64,000 nucleotides of DNA from Desulfocapsaceae bacterium (lineage in GTDB: Bacteria > Desulfobacterota > Desulfobulbia > Desulfobulbales > Desulfocapsaceae), in contig JARLHL010000105.1 in the NCBI GenBank assembly GCA_031292275.1, positions 55,404 to 119,403 on the forward strand, in the 5' to 3' direction. Every line of letters starts with the position of its first letter. Position 1 is the stretch's first letter. The notes below the pieces were generated by a model. The model saw nothing but the letters and a program-made list of their open reading frames with translations. It was not told the DNA's origin and searched no databases. The position numbers were made by a program, and so were the translations under genes. This document shows positions 8,196-17,124 of this stretch, piece after piece.

Positions 8196-8735
8196 ATGAT
8201 GAACCGACGAAGATTTCTGATGACATCGGCCCAATTGGCTCTCGGTATGCTCCTCTCCACCGCTCCCCTTGATTGTTTCGCAAGTAGAATTGAATACCAT
8301 CCTCTCACCTTTTACCATACCCATACCGGCGAGAACCTGCAGATCAGATATTCACCAAAAAAAGGCTGCTCTTTTTCCACGCAGCGCAAGGTCAATGAAT
8401 TTCTTCGTGATTTCCGTACCGAGCAGGTTCATCCCATTGACCCGCAGCTCTTGGAAATCCTGACCCAGATTCAGGTATTCAGCGGCAGCACCGGCACCTA
8501 CGAGATCATATCGGGATATCGTTCGCCAGAGACAAATCATCTTCTGCGGGAAAGAAGCGCAGGTGTGGCCCAGAATAGTTTTCATATGCAGGGTAAGGCC
8601 ATTGATATTCGCCTGACTGATGTGCCGACACGCAAAATTCAGCACATTGCCATTATGCTCCGCCGCGGTGGAGTCGGATATTATCCGGAATCAGATTTTG
8701 TTCACATTGATACCGGCGATTTCCGTACCTGGTAG
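8196..8735 (+). CDS. Murein endopeptidase of the DUF882/YcbK (MepK, M15-like) family
   Basis: A 179-residue protein starting with a twin-arginine-type signal (NRRRFLMTSA), then a hydrophobic stretch to about residue 30. The metal-binding set of the family is visible: SFHMQGKAIDIRL supplies His and Asp, and DFVHIDTG supplies the last His. MepK enzymes cleave the 3-3 cross-links that LdtD forms and so help growth of the sacculus. The gene begins six bases after the L,D-transpeptidase stop, so the two form an operon of opposing activities. Confidence 0.92.
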   Translation: MMNRRRFLMTSAQLALGMLLSTAPLDCFASRIEYHPLTFYHTHTGENLQIRYSPKKGCSFSTQRKVNEFLRDFRTEQVHPIDPQLLEILTQIQVFSGSTGTYEIISGYRSPETNHLLRERSAGVAQNSFHMQGKAIDIRLTDVPTRKIQHIAIMLRRGGVGYYPESDFVHIDTGDFRTW

Positions 8736-8968
8736 GGACCTTTACAAAACAGTGCTCTGGAGTCTTGGGCCCTTGCCTTACCGGAGAGGTGACAGATTTG
8801 AGAAGATTTTTATTAGCACACTCTGAAAAAAAAGATTTGCATCATGGTGTAGAAGGAATTCTCCAGGAAGCAGATTTATTCTGTCCCTTGATCATGTCGT
8901 ATTCTGCAATAAAAATAAATCTGTCTCCGCCTGAGGAATGAGACGTTTTGATGCTGTGCTGTGAACTT

Positions 8969-8987
8969 GGTCCAGCCACGCTGGTTT
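8969..8987 (+). repeat. Intergenic repeat family, 3' module only (fragment copy D)
   Basis: GGTCCAGCCACGCTGGTTT matches the 3' module of the copy at 52643-52661 at 18 of 19 positions. It contains a small CCAGC/GCTGG hairpin. The fragment overlaps the last codons of the flavoprotein gene (stop at 8986). It lies inside a larger inverted repeat: TGAGACGTTTT at 8939-8949 pairs with AAAACGTCTCA at 8991-9001. Confidence 0.6.
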
Positions 8988-9630
8988 AAAAAAACGTCTC
9001 AAGAAAAAGCCTGGAACTGCTCAACCTGCTGTCAATAATTTTGACTGCATCACGAATCATGTTGCCGTTACCGCAGAGATAGAAGTCATATTCCTGCACC
9101 TCCAGGCTTCTTTCCAGATACGAAGTGACCCTTCCGGACCAAAAGTGTCCCTTTGATCCGGAGCCCGTCAGGCAGGGTACATAGACGCCCACTGATTTCT
9201 CAACTTCATTGCGATACAAAAGTTCGCTTTCAGCAGCAGCACCGTGCAGGAGAAGTGATCCCTGGATTCCGGCACGCGCATATGCCAGAAAAGGAGCAAT
9301 TCCTGTGCCGGTCGCCACAAAAACCGCTCGTCGATCGTTTGAGCGGTAGGTGAAAAATCCCTGGGCTGCGGACATGCTGAAAATGTCGCCGACCTGAGAT
9401 CGTGCCAGCAAAGGAGTAAACTGTCCATCCTGCAGATGACGAACGCAGAGGGTCAACTCAGAGGAGTCAGGTGCGTTGATCAGGGTATACTGTCTGGAAA
9501 TACCATTTTTCCCAAGTCGTATTTTCTGTCCTGGAATGAAATTAAATCCCCTTGGTCTCCTGAACCCCAGCTCAAAGACATCTTCATTCAACCATTGCCG
9601 ACGAGTTGTCTCGACCTCAAAATCAATCAT
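8986..9630 (-). CDS. Ferredoxin/flavodoxin-NADP reductase-like flavoprotein
   Basis: A 214-residue two-domain reductase. RQYTLINAP is the FAD-binding RxYT motif in the N-terminal barrel, ATGTGIAPFLA is the NAD(P) pyrophosphate loop, and YLCGNGNMI is the CGxG-type motif near the C-terminus. It would move electrons between NAD(P)H and a small iron-sulfur protein or flavodoxin. A longer frame with a TTG start exists at 9657, but the ATG at 9630 is preceded by GGGGAG. It lies 55 bases after the cobalamin adenosyltransferase gene and may be cotranscribed. A reductase could support the Co(II) to Co(I) step, but that is inference. Confidence 0.85.
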   Translation of the reverse strand: MIDFEVETTRRQWLNEDVFELGFRRPRGFNFIPGQKIRLGKNGISRQYTLINAPDSSELTLCVRHLQDGQFTPLLARSQVGDIFSMSAAQGFFTYRSNDRRAVFVATGTGIAPFLAYARAGIQGSLLLHGAAAESELLYRNEVEKSVGVYVPCLTGSGSKGHFWSGRVTSYLERSLEVQEYDFYLCGNGNMIRDAVKIIDSRLSSSRLFLETFF

Positions 9631-9684
9631 ACAGCTCCCCGGAGTCTGCCCTCGCAATGTGCCAATAATTCGAGTAAGCCCTTT

Positions 9685-10254
9685 TCAACTCAACCAGATC
9701 TGATCATCCACACCGGCCAGATGGTTACAGTAACGAGCCAGAACAAACAGATAATCAGAAAGACGGTTAATATACGTCAGGAGATTTTTCGCCTGATCAT
9801 CATCCTGCGCACTCACTTCCAGCAGCGTGACAATCCTTCGTTCAGCACGGCGACAGACAGTACGGGCCACATGGGCCCAAGACGCTGAAATATGTCCTCC
9901 GGGGAGAATAAAGGAGGTAAGTTCAGGGAGACTCGCCTGGAGCATATCGACCTGTTTTTCCAACCACCGCCCGTCCTCCTCCTGCATGGGATGCAGATGC
10001 GCCATTGATGTAGAATCCGCTGTCGTAGCCAACAGTGCCCCTACTCGGAAGAGATCCTTCTGGATTTGGATCAACTGCCCGGCAATGGCATCAGAACCTT
10101 GGCCCTCAGGGATGGAGGCAGCTATGGCCCCGATAATGGCATTCAGTTCATCAACTACCCCGTATGCCTCAATACGGCTGTCATTTTTGCTAATTCGCTC
10201 ACCGGAAAAAAGACTGGTTTTCCCCCTGTCTCCGGTGCCAGTGTAAATCTTCAT
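9685..10254 (-). CDS. Cob(I)alamin adenosyltransferase, PduO type
   Basis: A 189-residue protein with the family signature at the N-terminus: MKIYTGTGDRGKTSLFSGE, then RIEAYGVVDELNA. A conserved region near the C-terminus (CRRAERRIVTL and YINRLSDYLFVLAR) completes the ATP- and corrinoid-binding helical bundle. It transfers adenosyl from ATP to Co(I) corrinoid to form adenosylcobalamin. The start ATG is followed directly by the signature, so the N-terminus is secure. No B12 riboswitch motif was seen upstream. Confidence 0.93.
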   Translation of the reverse strand: MKIYTGTGDRGKTSLFSGERISKNDSRIEAYGVVDELNAIIGAIAASIPEGQGSDAIAGQLIQIQKDLFRVGALLATTADSTSMAHLHPMQEEDGRWLEKQVDMLQASLPELTSFILPGGHISASWAHVARTVCRRAERRIVTLLEVSAQDDDQAKNLLTYINRLSDYLFVLARYCNHLAGVDDQIWLS

Positions 10255-10701
10255 GACGTCCTCTCGGAATTGAAGGTGAAATTTTGTAAGATACAGAGGG
10301 CAACACTACCATACGATCCGAGGAACCGCTAGCCCCTGGATCACCTTCCGTGGATAAGAACCCTATATTAATGCATGAATTAACATCAAAATCTGTCCTG
10401 ACAGCCAAAAACATGCGGAATTGGACCGTAATCTTTTTAACAGAGTACCACTGCAGTGGCAAAGAGTAATCTCCTTGACAGTCAATAACCTCTAGGTGTA
10501 TGCTTTTGGCTGTATATGCATAAACTTTTGAAGGATATGGATAAATCAGAATCCTGTAACATTTTCACGCTGCTCTTCGTAGTATTTTCTATAATTTACA
10601 TTATTTTCATTCTGCTATAATTTTGGATTTAAGGCCAGTTGGGAAGATATTTTGTTAACAGAATGATAAAAACTCTCATTATCAAAACTGGAGGAAAATG
10701 T
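10255..10701. other. Intergenic region, 447 bases, divergent promoters
   Basis: It separates the divergently transcribed adenosyltransferase and rubrerythrin genes. No convincing ORF. The part next to rubrerythrin is AT-rich and contains two CTATAATTT repeats (10589-10597 and 10615-10623). Confidence 0.5.
10589..10623 (+). promoter_or_regulatory. Paired CTATAATTT boxes upstream of rubrerythrin
   Basis: Two identical 9-base boxes 26 bases apart each contain a consensus TATAAT. Either could be a -10 element, but no good -35 is visible at the right distance. PerR operators are also built on TTATAAT-like half-sites and often control rubrerythrin, so a PerR site is possible. No full 15-base palindrome is present. 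Confidence 0.3.
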
Positions 10702-11277
10702 ATGGCATCATTAAAAGGAACAAAGACTGAACAAAATCTTTTGAAAGCGTTTGCCGGTGAATCGCAGGCAAGAAATCGCTACACCTACTTCGCGTCGAAG
10801 GCAAAAAAGGAAGGATACGAGCAGATCTCCGCTATCTTCCAGGAAACTGCAGACAATGAAAAAGAGCATGCTAAACGATTTTTTAAATTTCTTGAAGGCG
10901 GCAATGTAGAAATAACCGCCATGTACCCGGCAGGTATTATTGGTACTACCCTCGAAAACCTAAAGGCTGCAGCGGCTGGAGAAAACGAGGAACACAGCGT
11001 TCTCTATCCTTCTTTCGCAAAGGTTGCGGAATCCGAAGGCTTTCAGGAAGTTGCCGCCGCATTCATGATGATTGCCAAAGTCGAACTCGAGCATGAAGTC
11101 CGGTACAATAAGCTGGCAGCAAATATTATTAACGGTCAAGTCTTTAAAAAGAGCGCTAAAAATAGGTGGAAATGCCGAAACTGCGGTTATGTCCATGAAG
11201 GAGAAGAAGCCCCGGGAAAATGCCCGGCCTGTCTCCATGACCAACAATATTTTGAAATCAAGGAAAACAACTATTAA
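10702..11277 (+). CDS. Rubrerythrin
   Basis: A 191-residue peroxide-scavenging protein. The N-terminal ferritin-like diiron domain has the two Ex2H-type ligand groups in ETADNEKEHAKRF and KVELEHEVRY, plus the early glutamate in AFAGESQARNRY. The C-terminal rubredoxin-like domain holds CRNCGYV and CPAC. Rubrerythrin reduces hydrogen peroxide using electrons from rubredoxin or a reductase, an important oxidative defence in anaerobes. The frame is open from 10639, but the ATG at 10702 follows GGAGG with ideal spacing and begins the canonical MASLKGTKTEQNL. Confidence 0.96.
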   Translation: MASLKGTKTEQNLLKAFAGESQARNRYTYFASKAKKEGYEQISAIFQETADNEKEHAKRFFKFLEGGNVEITAMYPAGIIGTTLENLKAAAAGENEEHSVLYPSFAKVAESEGFQEVAAAFMMIAKVELEHEVRYNKLAANIINGQVFKKSAKNRWKCRNCGYVHEGEEAPGKCPACLHDQQYFEIKENNY

Positions 11278-11300
11278 TTTCATAACAAGCTAATTATATA

Positions 11301-11344
11301 TGCATAATAGGGATTATATCGTACCGAGAATTCCCTATTATGCA
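11301..11344. repeat. 13-bp perfect inverted repeat downstream of rubrerythrin
   Basis: TGCATAATAGGGA (11301-11313) and TCCCTATTATGCA (11332-11344) are exact reverse complements with an 18-base spacer. It starts 24 bases after the rubrerythrin stop. No T-run follows, so it may be an RNA-stabilising 3' hairpin or a protein-binding site rather than an intrinsic terminator. Confidence 0.55.
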
Positions 11345-11409
11345 ATGCATATTCCCCTTGCCTTCTCTCCTCGGGACAACTCTTTGTCCGCCAAATCATT
11401 TCCTTTCTA

Positions 11410-11496
11410 TATGAAAGTCTTATCAAAGCAGCGGCATTGCCTTGCCGAAGTGACGAGCTTTCAGAATGTGTCGGGCCGGTCCAGCCATGCCGGTTT
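11410..11496 (+). repeat. Intergenic repeat family, copy B
   Basis: The copy runs from TATGAAAG to GGTCCAGCCATGCCGGTTT. Its core (AAGCAGCGG, TTGCC, TGCCGAAG, GAGCTTTCA) aligns without gaps to copy C at 46025-46063, with 31 of 39 bases identical by my count. Its 3' module matches copy A at 18 of 19 bases. TGAAAG and CTTTCA can pair as the outer stem. Confidence 0.7.
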
Positions 11497-11611
11497 GAGG
11501 TCGATTTCTGACAATTGACACCGCCTCGTCTTTTTACACATATGACAAACGCCTAGCTATCTGCTCGTGGAATGTTTATTAGTGGACATGAATGGAGCAG
11601 AGATTAATTGC

Positions 11612-11639
11612 TTGACAATTAATATCCAGAATTGATAAA
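11612..11639 (+). promoter_or_regulatory. Promoter candidate for lon
   Basis: TTGACA at 11612-11617 is a perfect -35. After 16 bases comes GATAAA (11634-11639), a 4-of-6 -10. It lies about 108 bases before the Lon ATG. No heat-shock-type CIRCE or sigma-32 sequence was found here. Confidence 0.45.
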
Positions 11640-11747
11640 AAATTTACTAGCTTAGTGTACATCTATATCAAACGGAGAAATGCAGATCAGCGCAGCTCTC
11701 GTTCTGATTTATTCTCTTTCAACAATTCTGTATCGAGGAGCTTAAAC

Positions 11748-14186
11748 ATGTCTGAAGAATCAAACTCTATCACAGGTGAAGAAATAGCCCCCCCCACAGA
11801 TGAATCCTCGGAAGACACAGCAGGGACCCTTGTTGTTGCCAGAGACCTCCTGCCCGATGCGATCCTGATTTTTCCATTTTATGACAGGCCGATGTTTCCG
11901 AAGATGATGGGGCCTATAATTATTGATAACCCTCAGATCCAAAAAATCATTTTTGAGGCCCAAGAACAATCGAGGCCCATGTATCTGGGACTCCTGCTTG
12001 TAAAACCTTCAGAAGACACATTTCAACACGCTCCTGAACGTGCCGAAGATTTCTTTTCTGTTGGAGTGGTAGCCAGAATTATCCGCATATCTGCTCCGAC
12101 GCAGGACACCCCCATGCAGATCCTGGTCCAGGCCCTGGAACGATTTGACGTCGGTGAAATAACATTCGGTCCTTCATTTATTACCGCCAGGGTTCATTAC
12201 TGGTTGGAAAAACGTATAGAAAATTCTGAAGAGATCAAAGCCTATTCTGTTGCAATCATAGACTGCATTAAAGAATTAGTCGTATTGAATCCCCTTTTTA
12301 AAGAGGGATTGTCCCTCCTCATTGAACGAATCAACGTCAGTGATCCGAGCGCCCTTGCAGATTTTGCAGCCTCCATGACCACGTCTACAGGATCCGAGCT
12401 GCAGCAGATCCTGGAAATTGCAGATGTCAGGAACCGTATAGAAAAGGTCCTGGTTCTGTTGAAAAAAGAAGTCGAGATCTCAAAACTGAAGGCCCAGATT
12501 TCAAAACGGATAGAAGAACAGCTGTCAAAACAGCAACGTGAATTCTTTCTTAAGCAACAGCTCCAGGAGATAAAAAAGGAACTTGGACTTTCAAAGGATG
12601 ACACAGAAAGTGAAATAGAAAAATTTCAAAAACGGCTGAAAAATCTGACTCTGACCGAAGAGGCCACAGAACGGATCGAAGAAGAGCTGGAAAAATTAAA
12701 ACTCCTTGGCACCTCCTCTGCCGAATTCAATGTCACCAGGGCCTATCTTGACTGGTTGACTGTGCTGCCATGGGGAATTTACACGAAGGACAGCTACGAT
12801 ATTGACAAGGCCGCCAAGATTCTGGATCATGACCATTTTGGCCTTGAAGACGTTAAAGACCGCATCCTCGAACTCATCTCGGTGGGAATCATAAAGGGCA
12901 ATCTCTCGGGCTCTATTATCCTGCTGACCGGTCCTCCGGGAGTCGGCAAGACTTCAATAGGCCAATCCATAGCCAGAAGTCTCGGGCGCGAATATTATCG
13001 ATTTTCCCTGGGCGGAATGCGTGACGAAGCAGAGATCAAAGGCCATCGCCGGACCTACATCGGAGCGCTTCCGGGGAAATTCATTCAGGCCATCAAGACC
13101 TGTAAGACCTCGAACCCTCTGATCATGCTGGACGAGGTCGACAAGATCGGCGCAAGTTTCCAGGGTGACCCTGCTTCTGCACTGCTTGAGGTCCTGGATC
13201 CTGAACAGAATCAGAATTTTCTCGATCATTACCTCGATGTCCGGTTTGACTTGTCCAAGGTACTTTTCATCTGTACGGCCAACCAGATGGAGACGATCCC
13301 GAGACCCCTGCTTGACAGGATGGAGATCATCCAGCTCCCCGGCTATATTCAGGCTGAAAAAATTGAAATCGCCCGCAGACATATAATTCCTAAGCAATTG
13401 AAGCTTCATGGATTGAGTGCGAAACAGGTCGTCATCCCCAAACCGGTGCTGGGAACTATTGCTGACGGCTACGCCAGAGAAGCCGGGGTTCGATCTCTGG
13501 AAAATTGTATCAAGAAAATTCTGCGCAAGGCGGCAAAGGAGATTGTCAGTGACAAGGCGAAAATCGTCAAAATTCGCAAAGAAGATCTTCCGGATCTCTT
13601 AGGGAAACGCTATTTTACTGAGGATAATGCCTTCAAGAAGGCCAGAGTTGGAGTGATCACAGGCCTTGCCTACACAAGCCTCGGCGGCGCAACCCTGCAC
13701 ATCGAGTCAATTCCGATACCCACCGGCCAGCCGGGCTTTAAACAGACCGGACAGCTGGGCCAGGTCATGATTGAATCATCTGAGATTGCATATAGTTATG
13801 TTCGTTCTTTCTTGAAAGACAATACTGAAGCCATGGACTTCTTCAAGAAGAATTTTATTCATCTCCACGTTCCAGCCGGGGCCACGCCCAAGGACGGCCC
13901 CTCCGCAGGCATTACCATGGCCTGTTCCCTCTACTCCCTGGCAATGGGCAAGGCCATGATCGGAGAGACGGCGATGACCGGTGAACTGACACTGAGCGGT
14001 CTTGTTATGCCTATTGGCGGCGTGAAGGAAAAGATCATCGCGGCGACCCGGGCAAAGATCAAACAGGTTATCCTGCCGAAGGAAAATCAGGACGATTTCG
14101 ATCTGCTGCCATCGCATATCAGAGAAGGTATCGCAGCGCATTTTGTATCGACCTTCAAAGATGTATTAAAAATATGTTTTCCATAA
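11748..14186 (+). CDS. lon: ATP-dependent protease Lon
   Basis: An 812-residue cytoplasmic AAA+ serine protease. It has an N-terminal substrate-binding domain ([18 protein letters not shown] onward), a coiled-coil stretch around residues 245-310, Walker [10 protein letters not shown] near residue 394, and Walker [12 protein letters not shown]. The proteolytic domain has the Ser/Lys dyad: DGPSAG near residue 715 and GGVKEK near 758. Lon removes damaged and regulatory proteins. The frame is open from 11655, but the ATG at 11748 has GAGGAG upstream. It appears monocistronic, with a hairpin after it and its own promoter. Confidence 0.96.
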   Translation: MSEESNSITGEEIAPPTDESSEDTAGTLVVARDLLPDAILIFPFYDRPMFPKMMGPIIIDNPQIQKIIFEAQEQSRPMYLGLLLVKPSEDTFQHAPERAEDFFSVGVVARIIRISAPTQDTPMQILVQALERFDVGEITFGPSFITARVHYWLEKRIENSEEIKAYSVAIIDCIKELVVLNPLFKEGLSLLIERINVSDPSALADFAASMTTSTGSELQQILEIADVRNRIEKVLVLLKKEVEISKLKAQISKRIEEQLSKQQREFFLKQQLQEIKKELGLSKDDTESEIEKFQKRLKNLTLTEEATERIEEELEKLKLLGTSSAEFNVTRAYLDWLTVLPWGIYTKDSYDIDKAAKILDHDHFGLEDVKDRILELISVGIIKGNLSGSIILLTGPPGVGKTSIGQSIARSLGREYYRFSLGGMRDEAEIKGHRRTYIGALPGKFIQAIKTCKTSNPLIMLDEVDKIGASFQGDPASALLEVLDPEQNQNFLDHYLDVRFDLSKVLFICTANQMETIPRPLLDRMEIIQLPGYIQAEKIEIARRHIIPKQLKLHGLSAKQVVIPKPVLGTIADGYAREAGVRSLENCIKKILRKAAKEIVSDKAKIVKIRKEDLPDLLGKRYFTEDNAFKKARVGVITGLAYTSLGGATLHIESIPIPTGQPGFKQTGQLGQVMIESSEIAYSYVRSFLKDNTEAMDFFKKNFIHLHVPAGATPKDGPSAGITMACSLYSLAMGKAMIGETAMTGELTLSGLVMPIGGVKEKIIAATRAKIKQVILPKENQDDFDLLPSHIREGIAAHFVSTFKDVLKICFP

Positions 14187-14190
14187 CCAG

Positions 14191-14253
14191 CCGGCATCCT
14201 GCAAAAGAAGAGCCAGGGCGGCAGAGAGCTTTTTCCCCCTGGCTGGCTGCCGG
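14191..14253 (+). terminator. Nested hairpin after lon
   Basis: AGCCAGGG (14211-14218) pairs with CCCTGGCT (14237-14244). An outer CCGGCA (14191-14196) pairs with TGCCGG (14248-14253). It starts a few bases after the Lon stop. No long T-run follows it, so termination strength is uncertain. Confidence 0.45.
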
Positions 14254-14351
14254 TCCCGGGTGTGATACCTCACGAATTGAGCAGCGTACATCTCCGGATT
14301 GCCAGGGAAAATCAGGAGTCAACAGAATCTATCCAGCCTCAAGAGGAAAGC

Positions 14352-15488
14352 ATGGCCAATAATAATTTTGTCAATAGCACCAACTTTCTTGCCATTCTCA
14401 CTGTGGCCCTGATCGGAGCCTCACTCTGGATATTTTCCTCATTTCTCCATTATATTTTAGTGGCATCCGTGCTGGCCCTGGCCACCAGCCACGGTTTCAA
14501 CGCGATCTTGTATCTGATTGAATCCTCGCGAATGCCCAGATGGATCAAGAGAAAAGGACGCCCCCTGGCCGCCATTCTCCTGACGTCATTCTTTCTCACC
14601 ATGATCTTTCTGCCCCTGCAGTACCTGGTTGTCCACACATCGAGTCTCATCACCACCCTTAATGTTGATCAGATCAAGCAGACCATCCTCGCTATGTGGA
14701 ACGCTGTGATCAACTACGCTGAGAGCATCCCTGCGCTCCATGAGCCTCTGGCCAACCTGAAGGATGAAGGGCGATCTCTCATCGACGCCTCTTCAGTCGG
14801 AACGTTATTGAAAGGAGTTGAGCATATGGCCTCAGGGGCCAGCGGTCTGGTCATTCAGGTCGGCTGGATTCTCACATTTTATTTTCTGTTCAATTTTTAC
14901 GGAAAAACCATCCTCTATTTTCTCAGTACCCTCATGCCCATGAGCCCCAAGCACGAGAAGTACCTCTACCGCGAATGTACAGGTACCGTGGCGGTCGTTT
15001 TTTACGGGACGATCTTCAACATGACCGCCCAGGGATTGGCCTTCGGGTTATTGATGAGTTTCGTCGGTGACTACAATGCAGTCTATTTGGGTGTACTGGC
15101 TGGATTTTGTTCAATTATCCCAATAATAGGCGCAGCACTTGCCTACATCCCGGTCATCGCTATCGAACTTTTTGCAGGGCATATTGCCAACGCGATTATC
15201 ATCCTGATCTTTGCCTGGGTTGTCATGGCCTTTTTTCTGGACAATATCCTCCGGCTTATCTTTATCGGCTATCTCAAGAAGGTATTCGGGTTCGAATACA
15301 CCATGAACGAAATTTTCATCCTTCTTTCTATATTGGCGGGGATATCAACCTTCGGCTTCTGGGGCCTGATCATCGGCCCGTCCGTGCTCGCCCTGACCCT
15401 TGCCGCCGCCAATCTTTACCGGGACAATTTAGTCAAAGAGACTGCAGGGCAAACTGCACCGGAAGCGGAAAGTGACAAGAACTGCTAG
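14352..15488 (+). CDS. AI-2E/PerM-family membrane transporter
   Basis: A 378-residue integral membrane protein with about eight hydrophobic segments. Two close pairs lie at the N-terminus (residues ~10-45 and ~75-95), then a soluble loop, and a C-terminal cluster with the family-typical GVLAGFCSIIPIIGAALAYIPV and GFWGLIIGPSVLALTLA. The family includes putative exporters (TqsA, PerM) of small molecules or ions; the substrate cannot be told from sequence. The ATG at 14352 is chosen over an open extension from 14262 because GAGGAAAG lies directly before it. Confidence 0.88.
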   Translation: MANNNFVNSTNFLAILTVALIGASLWIFSSFLHYILVASVLALATSHGFNAILYLIESSRMPRWIKRKGRPLAAILLTSFFLTMIFLPLQYLVVHTSSLITTLNVDQIKQTILAMWNAVINYAESIPALHEPLANLKDEGRSLIDASSVGTLLKGVEHMASGASGLVIQVGWILTFYFLFNFYGKTILYFLSTLMPMSPKHEKYLYRECTGTVAVVFYGTIFNMTAQGLAFGLLMSFVGDYNAVYLGVLAGFCSIIPIIGAALAYIPVIAIELFAGHIANAIIILIFAWVVMAFFLDNILRLIFIGYLKKVFGFEYTMNEIFILLSILAGISTFGFWGLIIGPSVLALTLAAANLYRDNLVKETAGQTAPEAESDKNC

Positions 15489-15667
15489 CCTGTAACGCAT
15501 CTCTTTTCCCCCTCCTCCAACAGGCCGGGGTGGCGAAAAAAGGAATTTTCCAATTGGAGAGAGGCGGTATTTATGGTAAGGATTTATATAACAAATTTAT
15601 GAACCGTGAATATTTTGTCTCCTTCAGCCTGATATTCTGCATTATCAATCTTTTAAAGGTATCTCCA

Positions 15668-16915
15668 ATGCTTCGTAAAATGCTTGTGGCGTTTTTGTTC
15701 CTGCTGTTCCTGTCGCCATTGTCAAAATCGGCCGCCGAATCCCCTGCCCCGGGAAAAACATCCACTATGACACCTGAGACTCCGGCACCTCTCAGGTTCA
15801 TCGTTAAGGGGACAAATCTCATCGATCTTAAAAAGCAGGCCCCCGTCTTCTTCCGCGGCATCGGCTACTCTCCCTATCTGCCCAATGAAACACCTATTTA
15901 TCAAGTCCCTCCGGGGGATGATTCCCGATACCAGAGCCACCTTAAATTGATGCAGGACATGGGGGTGAACTACATCCATGTCTTTCCGATGAAGATGCCC
16001 CCCAAGTTTTTTACAGCCCTTGACGCCACCGACATGGTTTACGGTCAGGATATCTGGGTTTGGGCCTATGAAAATGACTTCCTTGCCGAATCGTTTTACA
16101 CCAAGACCATGGAGACCATCAAGAGCGTCATTGACTATACGTATAAGGTCGGGCGCCCGGACCGTCTGGTCGTCTTTTCCGTTGGGGATGAGTTACAGGC
16201 AGAGTCTGTGGTCAGAACCGACAATCTCCATCCGGATGTGCATGACTATACGGGGAAACACGTTGTTGTCACCAACAGGACTCCGACCGAGGTTGCCTTG
16301 GCGCGGCTGATCGATGGAGCCATAGATTATGAGTTGATCCATTATGGTCAGAGACATCTCTACTGCCACACAAGCTGGACTCATATCGGGCCGATTGCCA
16401 ACCGGTCAGATCTCGAACTGCCGACTAAAAATGTCCTTAATGCCGATATGGGCGATCTCAACTGTCTTAATATTTATACCTATGCCCGTGGAGTCCGCAC
16501 TTCCCCTCCCGGCTCTGTGACCAAGTCAACCTATCAGGGATATCTGGAAGAACTGGCTGCTCAGACCAGCAAACCTATCCTGATAACCCAGGTCGGACTC
16601 TCTACCTCTCCCTTTGAACCCAAACCCTGGGTCCCCGGTTTTGGCGGACACAAGGTGCAGGATGTGCCGAAGGCCTTTAAGGCTATCTGGAAGGATATCC
16701 GGACCGCCAAAGGAAAAGAAAAATTCTGCGGGCTTGCGTTTTTTGAATTCCAGGATGAATGGTGGAAGAGCGGCAAGGATGCAGCCGGAGCGATACGGCA
16801 TGATCGGGAAGATCCCGAGCAGTGGTTCGGCATTTATGAGGTTGATGTAAATCACAACCTGATTCCGAAAGGAACGATACCTGAGACAATCAAGCAGATT
16901 TATCATATGCCTTGA
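15668..16915 (+). CDS. Secreted TIM-barrel glycoside hydrolase-like protein
   Basis: A 415-residue protein with a strong signal peptide (MLRKMLVAFLFLLFLSPLSKSAAES) and a Pro/Thr-rich spacer. The mature part begins with VFFRGIGYSPYLP and contains MQDMGVNYIHVFPM, VFSVGDELQAES and GLAFFEFQDEWWK. These strand-end acidic positions resemble the acid/base and nucleophile regions of clan A glycosidases acting on beta-glucans. I cannot name the family or substrate. Start codons further upstream (15530, 15599) would place a second hydrophobic stretch before the signal peptide; the ATG at 15668 has AAAGGT upstream and is preferred. Confidence 0.7.
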   Translation: MLRKMLVAFLFLLFLSPLSKSAAESPAPGKTSTMTPETPAPLRFIVKGTNLIDLKKQAPVFFRGIGYSPYLPNETPIYQVPPGDDSRYQSHLKLMQDMGVNYIHVFPMKMPPKFFTALDATDMVYGQDIWVWAYENDFLAESFYTKTMETIKSVIDYTYKVGRPDRLVVFSVGDELQAESVVRTDNLHPDVHDYTGKHVVVTNRTPTEVALARLIDGAIDYELIHYGQRHLYCHTSWTHIGPIANRSDLELPTKNVLNADMGDLNCLNIYTYARGVRTSPPGSVTKSTYQGYLEELAAQTSKPILITQVGLSTSPFEPKPWVPGFGGHKVQDVPKAFKAIWKDIRTAKGKEKFCGLAFFEFQDEWWKSGKDAAGAIRHDREDPEQWFGIYEVDVNHNLIPKGTIPETIKQIYHMP

Positions 16916-16972
16916 TCAAAGCCCCGGGCTGTCAGATTCCTGCGCCATTACGCCTGACATTTGACATCCAGA

Positions 16973-17011
16973 CTTATCATGTCGTCGGAAATCCTCCAAC
17001 GGCATGATAAG
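16973..17011. terminator. Hairpin between convergent genes
   Basis: CTTATCATG (16973-16981) pairs with CATGATAAG (17003-17011), and the stem continues inward with a wobble and CGT/ACG pairs. It lies between the glycosidase-like gene and the 3' end of the signalling operon, so it could terminate both. It has no clear T-run on either side. Confidence 0.5.
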
Positions 17012-17124
17012 CATGCATTTCCGTTAACTCTGCAAGCCAACGCCATCCATACGGGCACACCCCAGACAGTTTCGCCTTTCCTGATTTCTGTGAGAATCCG
17101 CCCAGCACCGTATCAGAATATGGA

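Larger units (their letters stand above)
11278..11747. other. Intergenic region, 470 bases, with inverted repeat, repeat copy B and lon promoter
   Basis: No gene seen. It contains a 13-bp perfect inverted repeat (11301-11344), a near-complete copy of the recurring intergenic element (11410-11496) and a good promoter candidate for lon (11612-11639). Confidence 0.6.

Noticed and set aside
10255..10500. Possible cobalamin riboswitch before the adenosyltransferase gene
   Set aside because: Searching both strands by eye, I found no B12-box or GCCACTG core. The position alone is not evidence.
11507..11611. Heat-shock type promoter or CIRCE element before lon
   Set aside because: No CIRCE inverted repeat or sigma-32-like spacing was found; a sigma-70-type promoter at 11612-11639 explains the region better.
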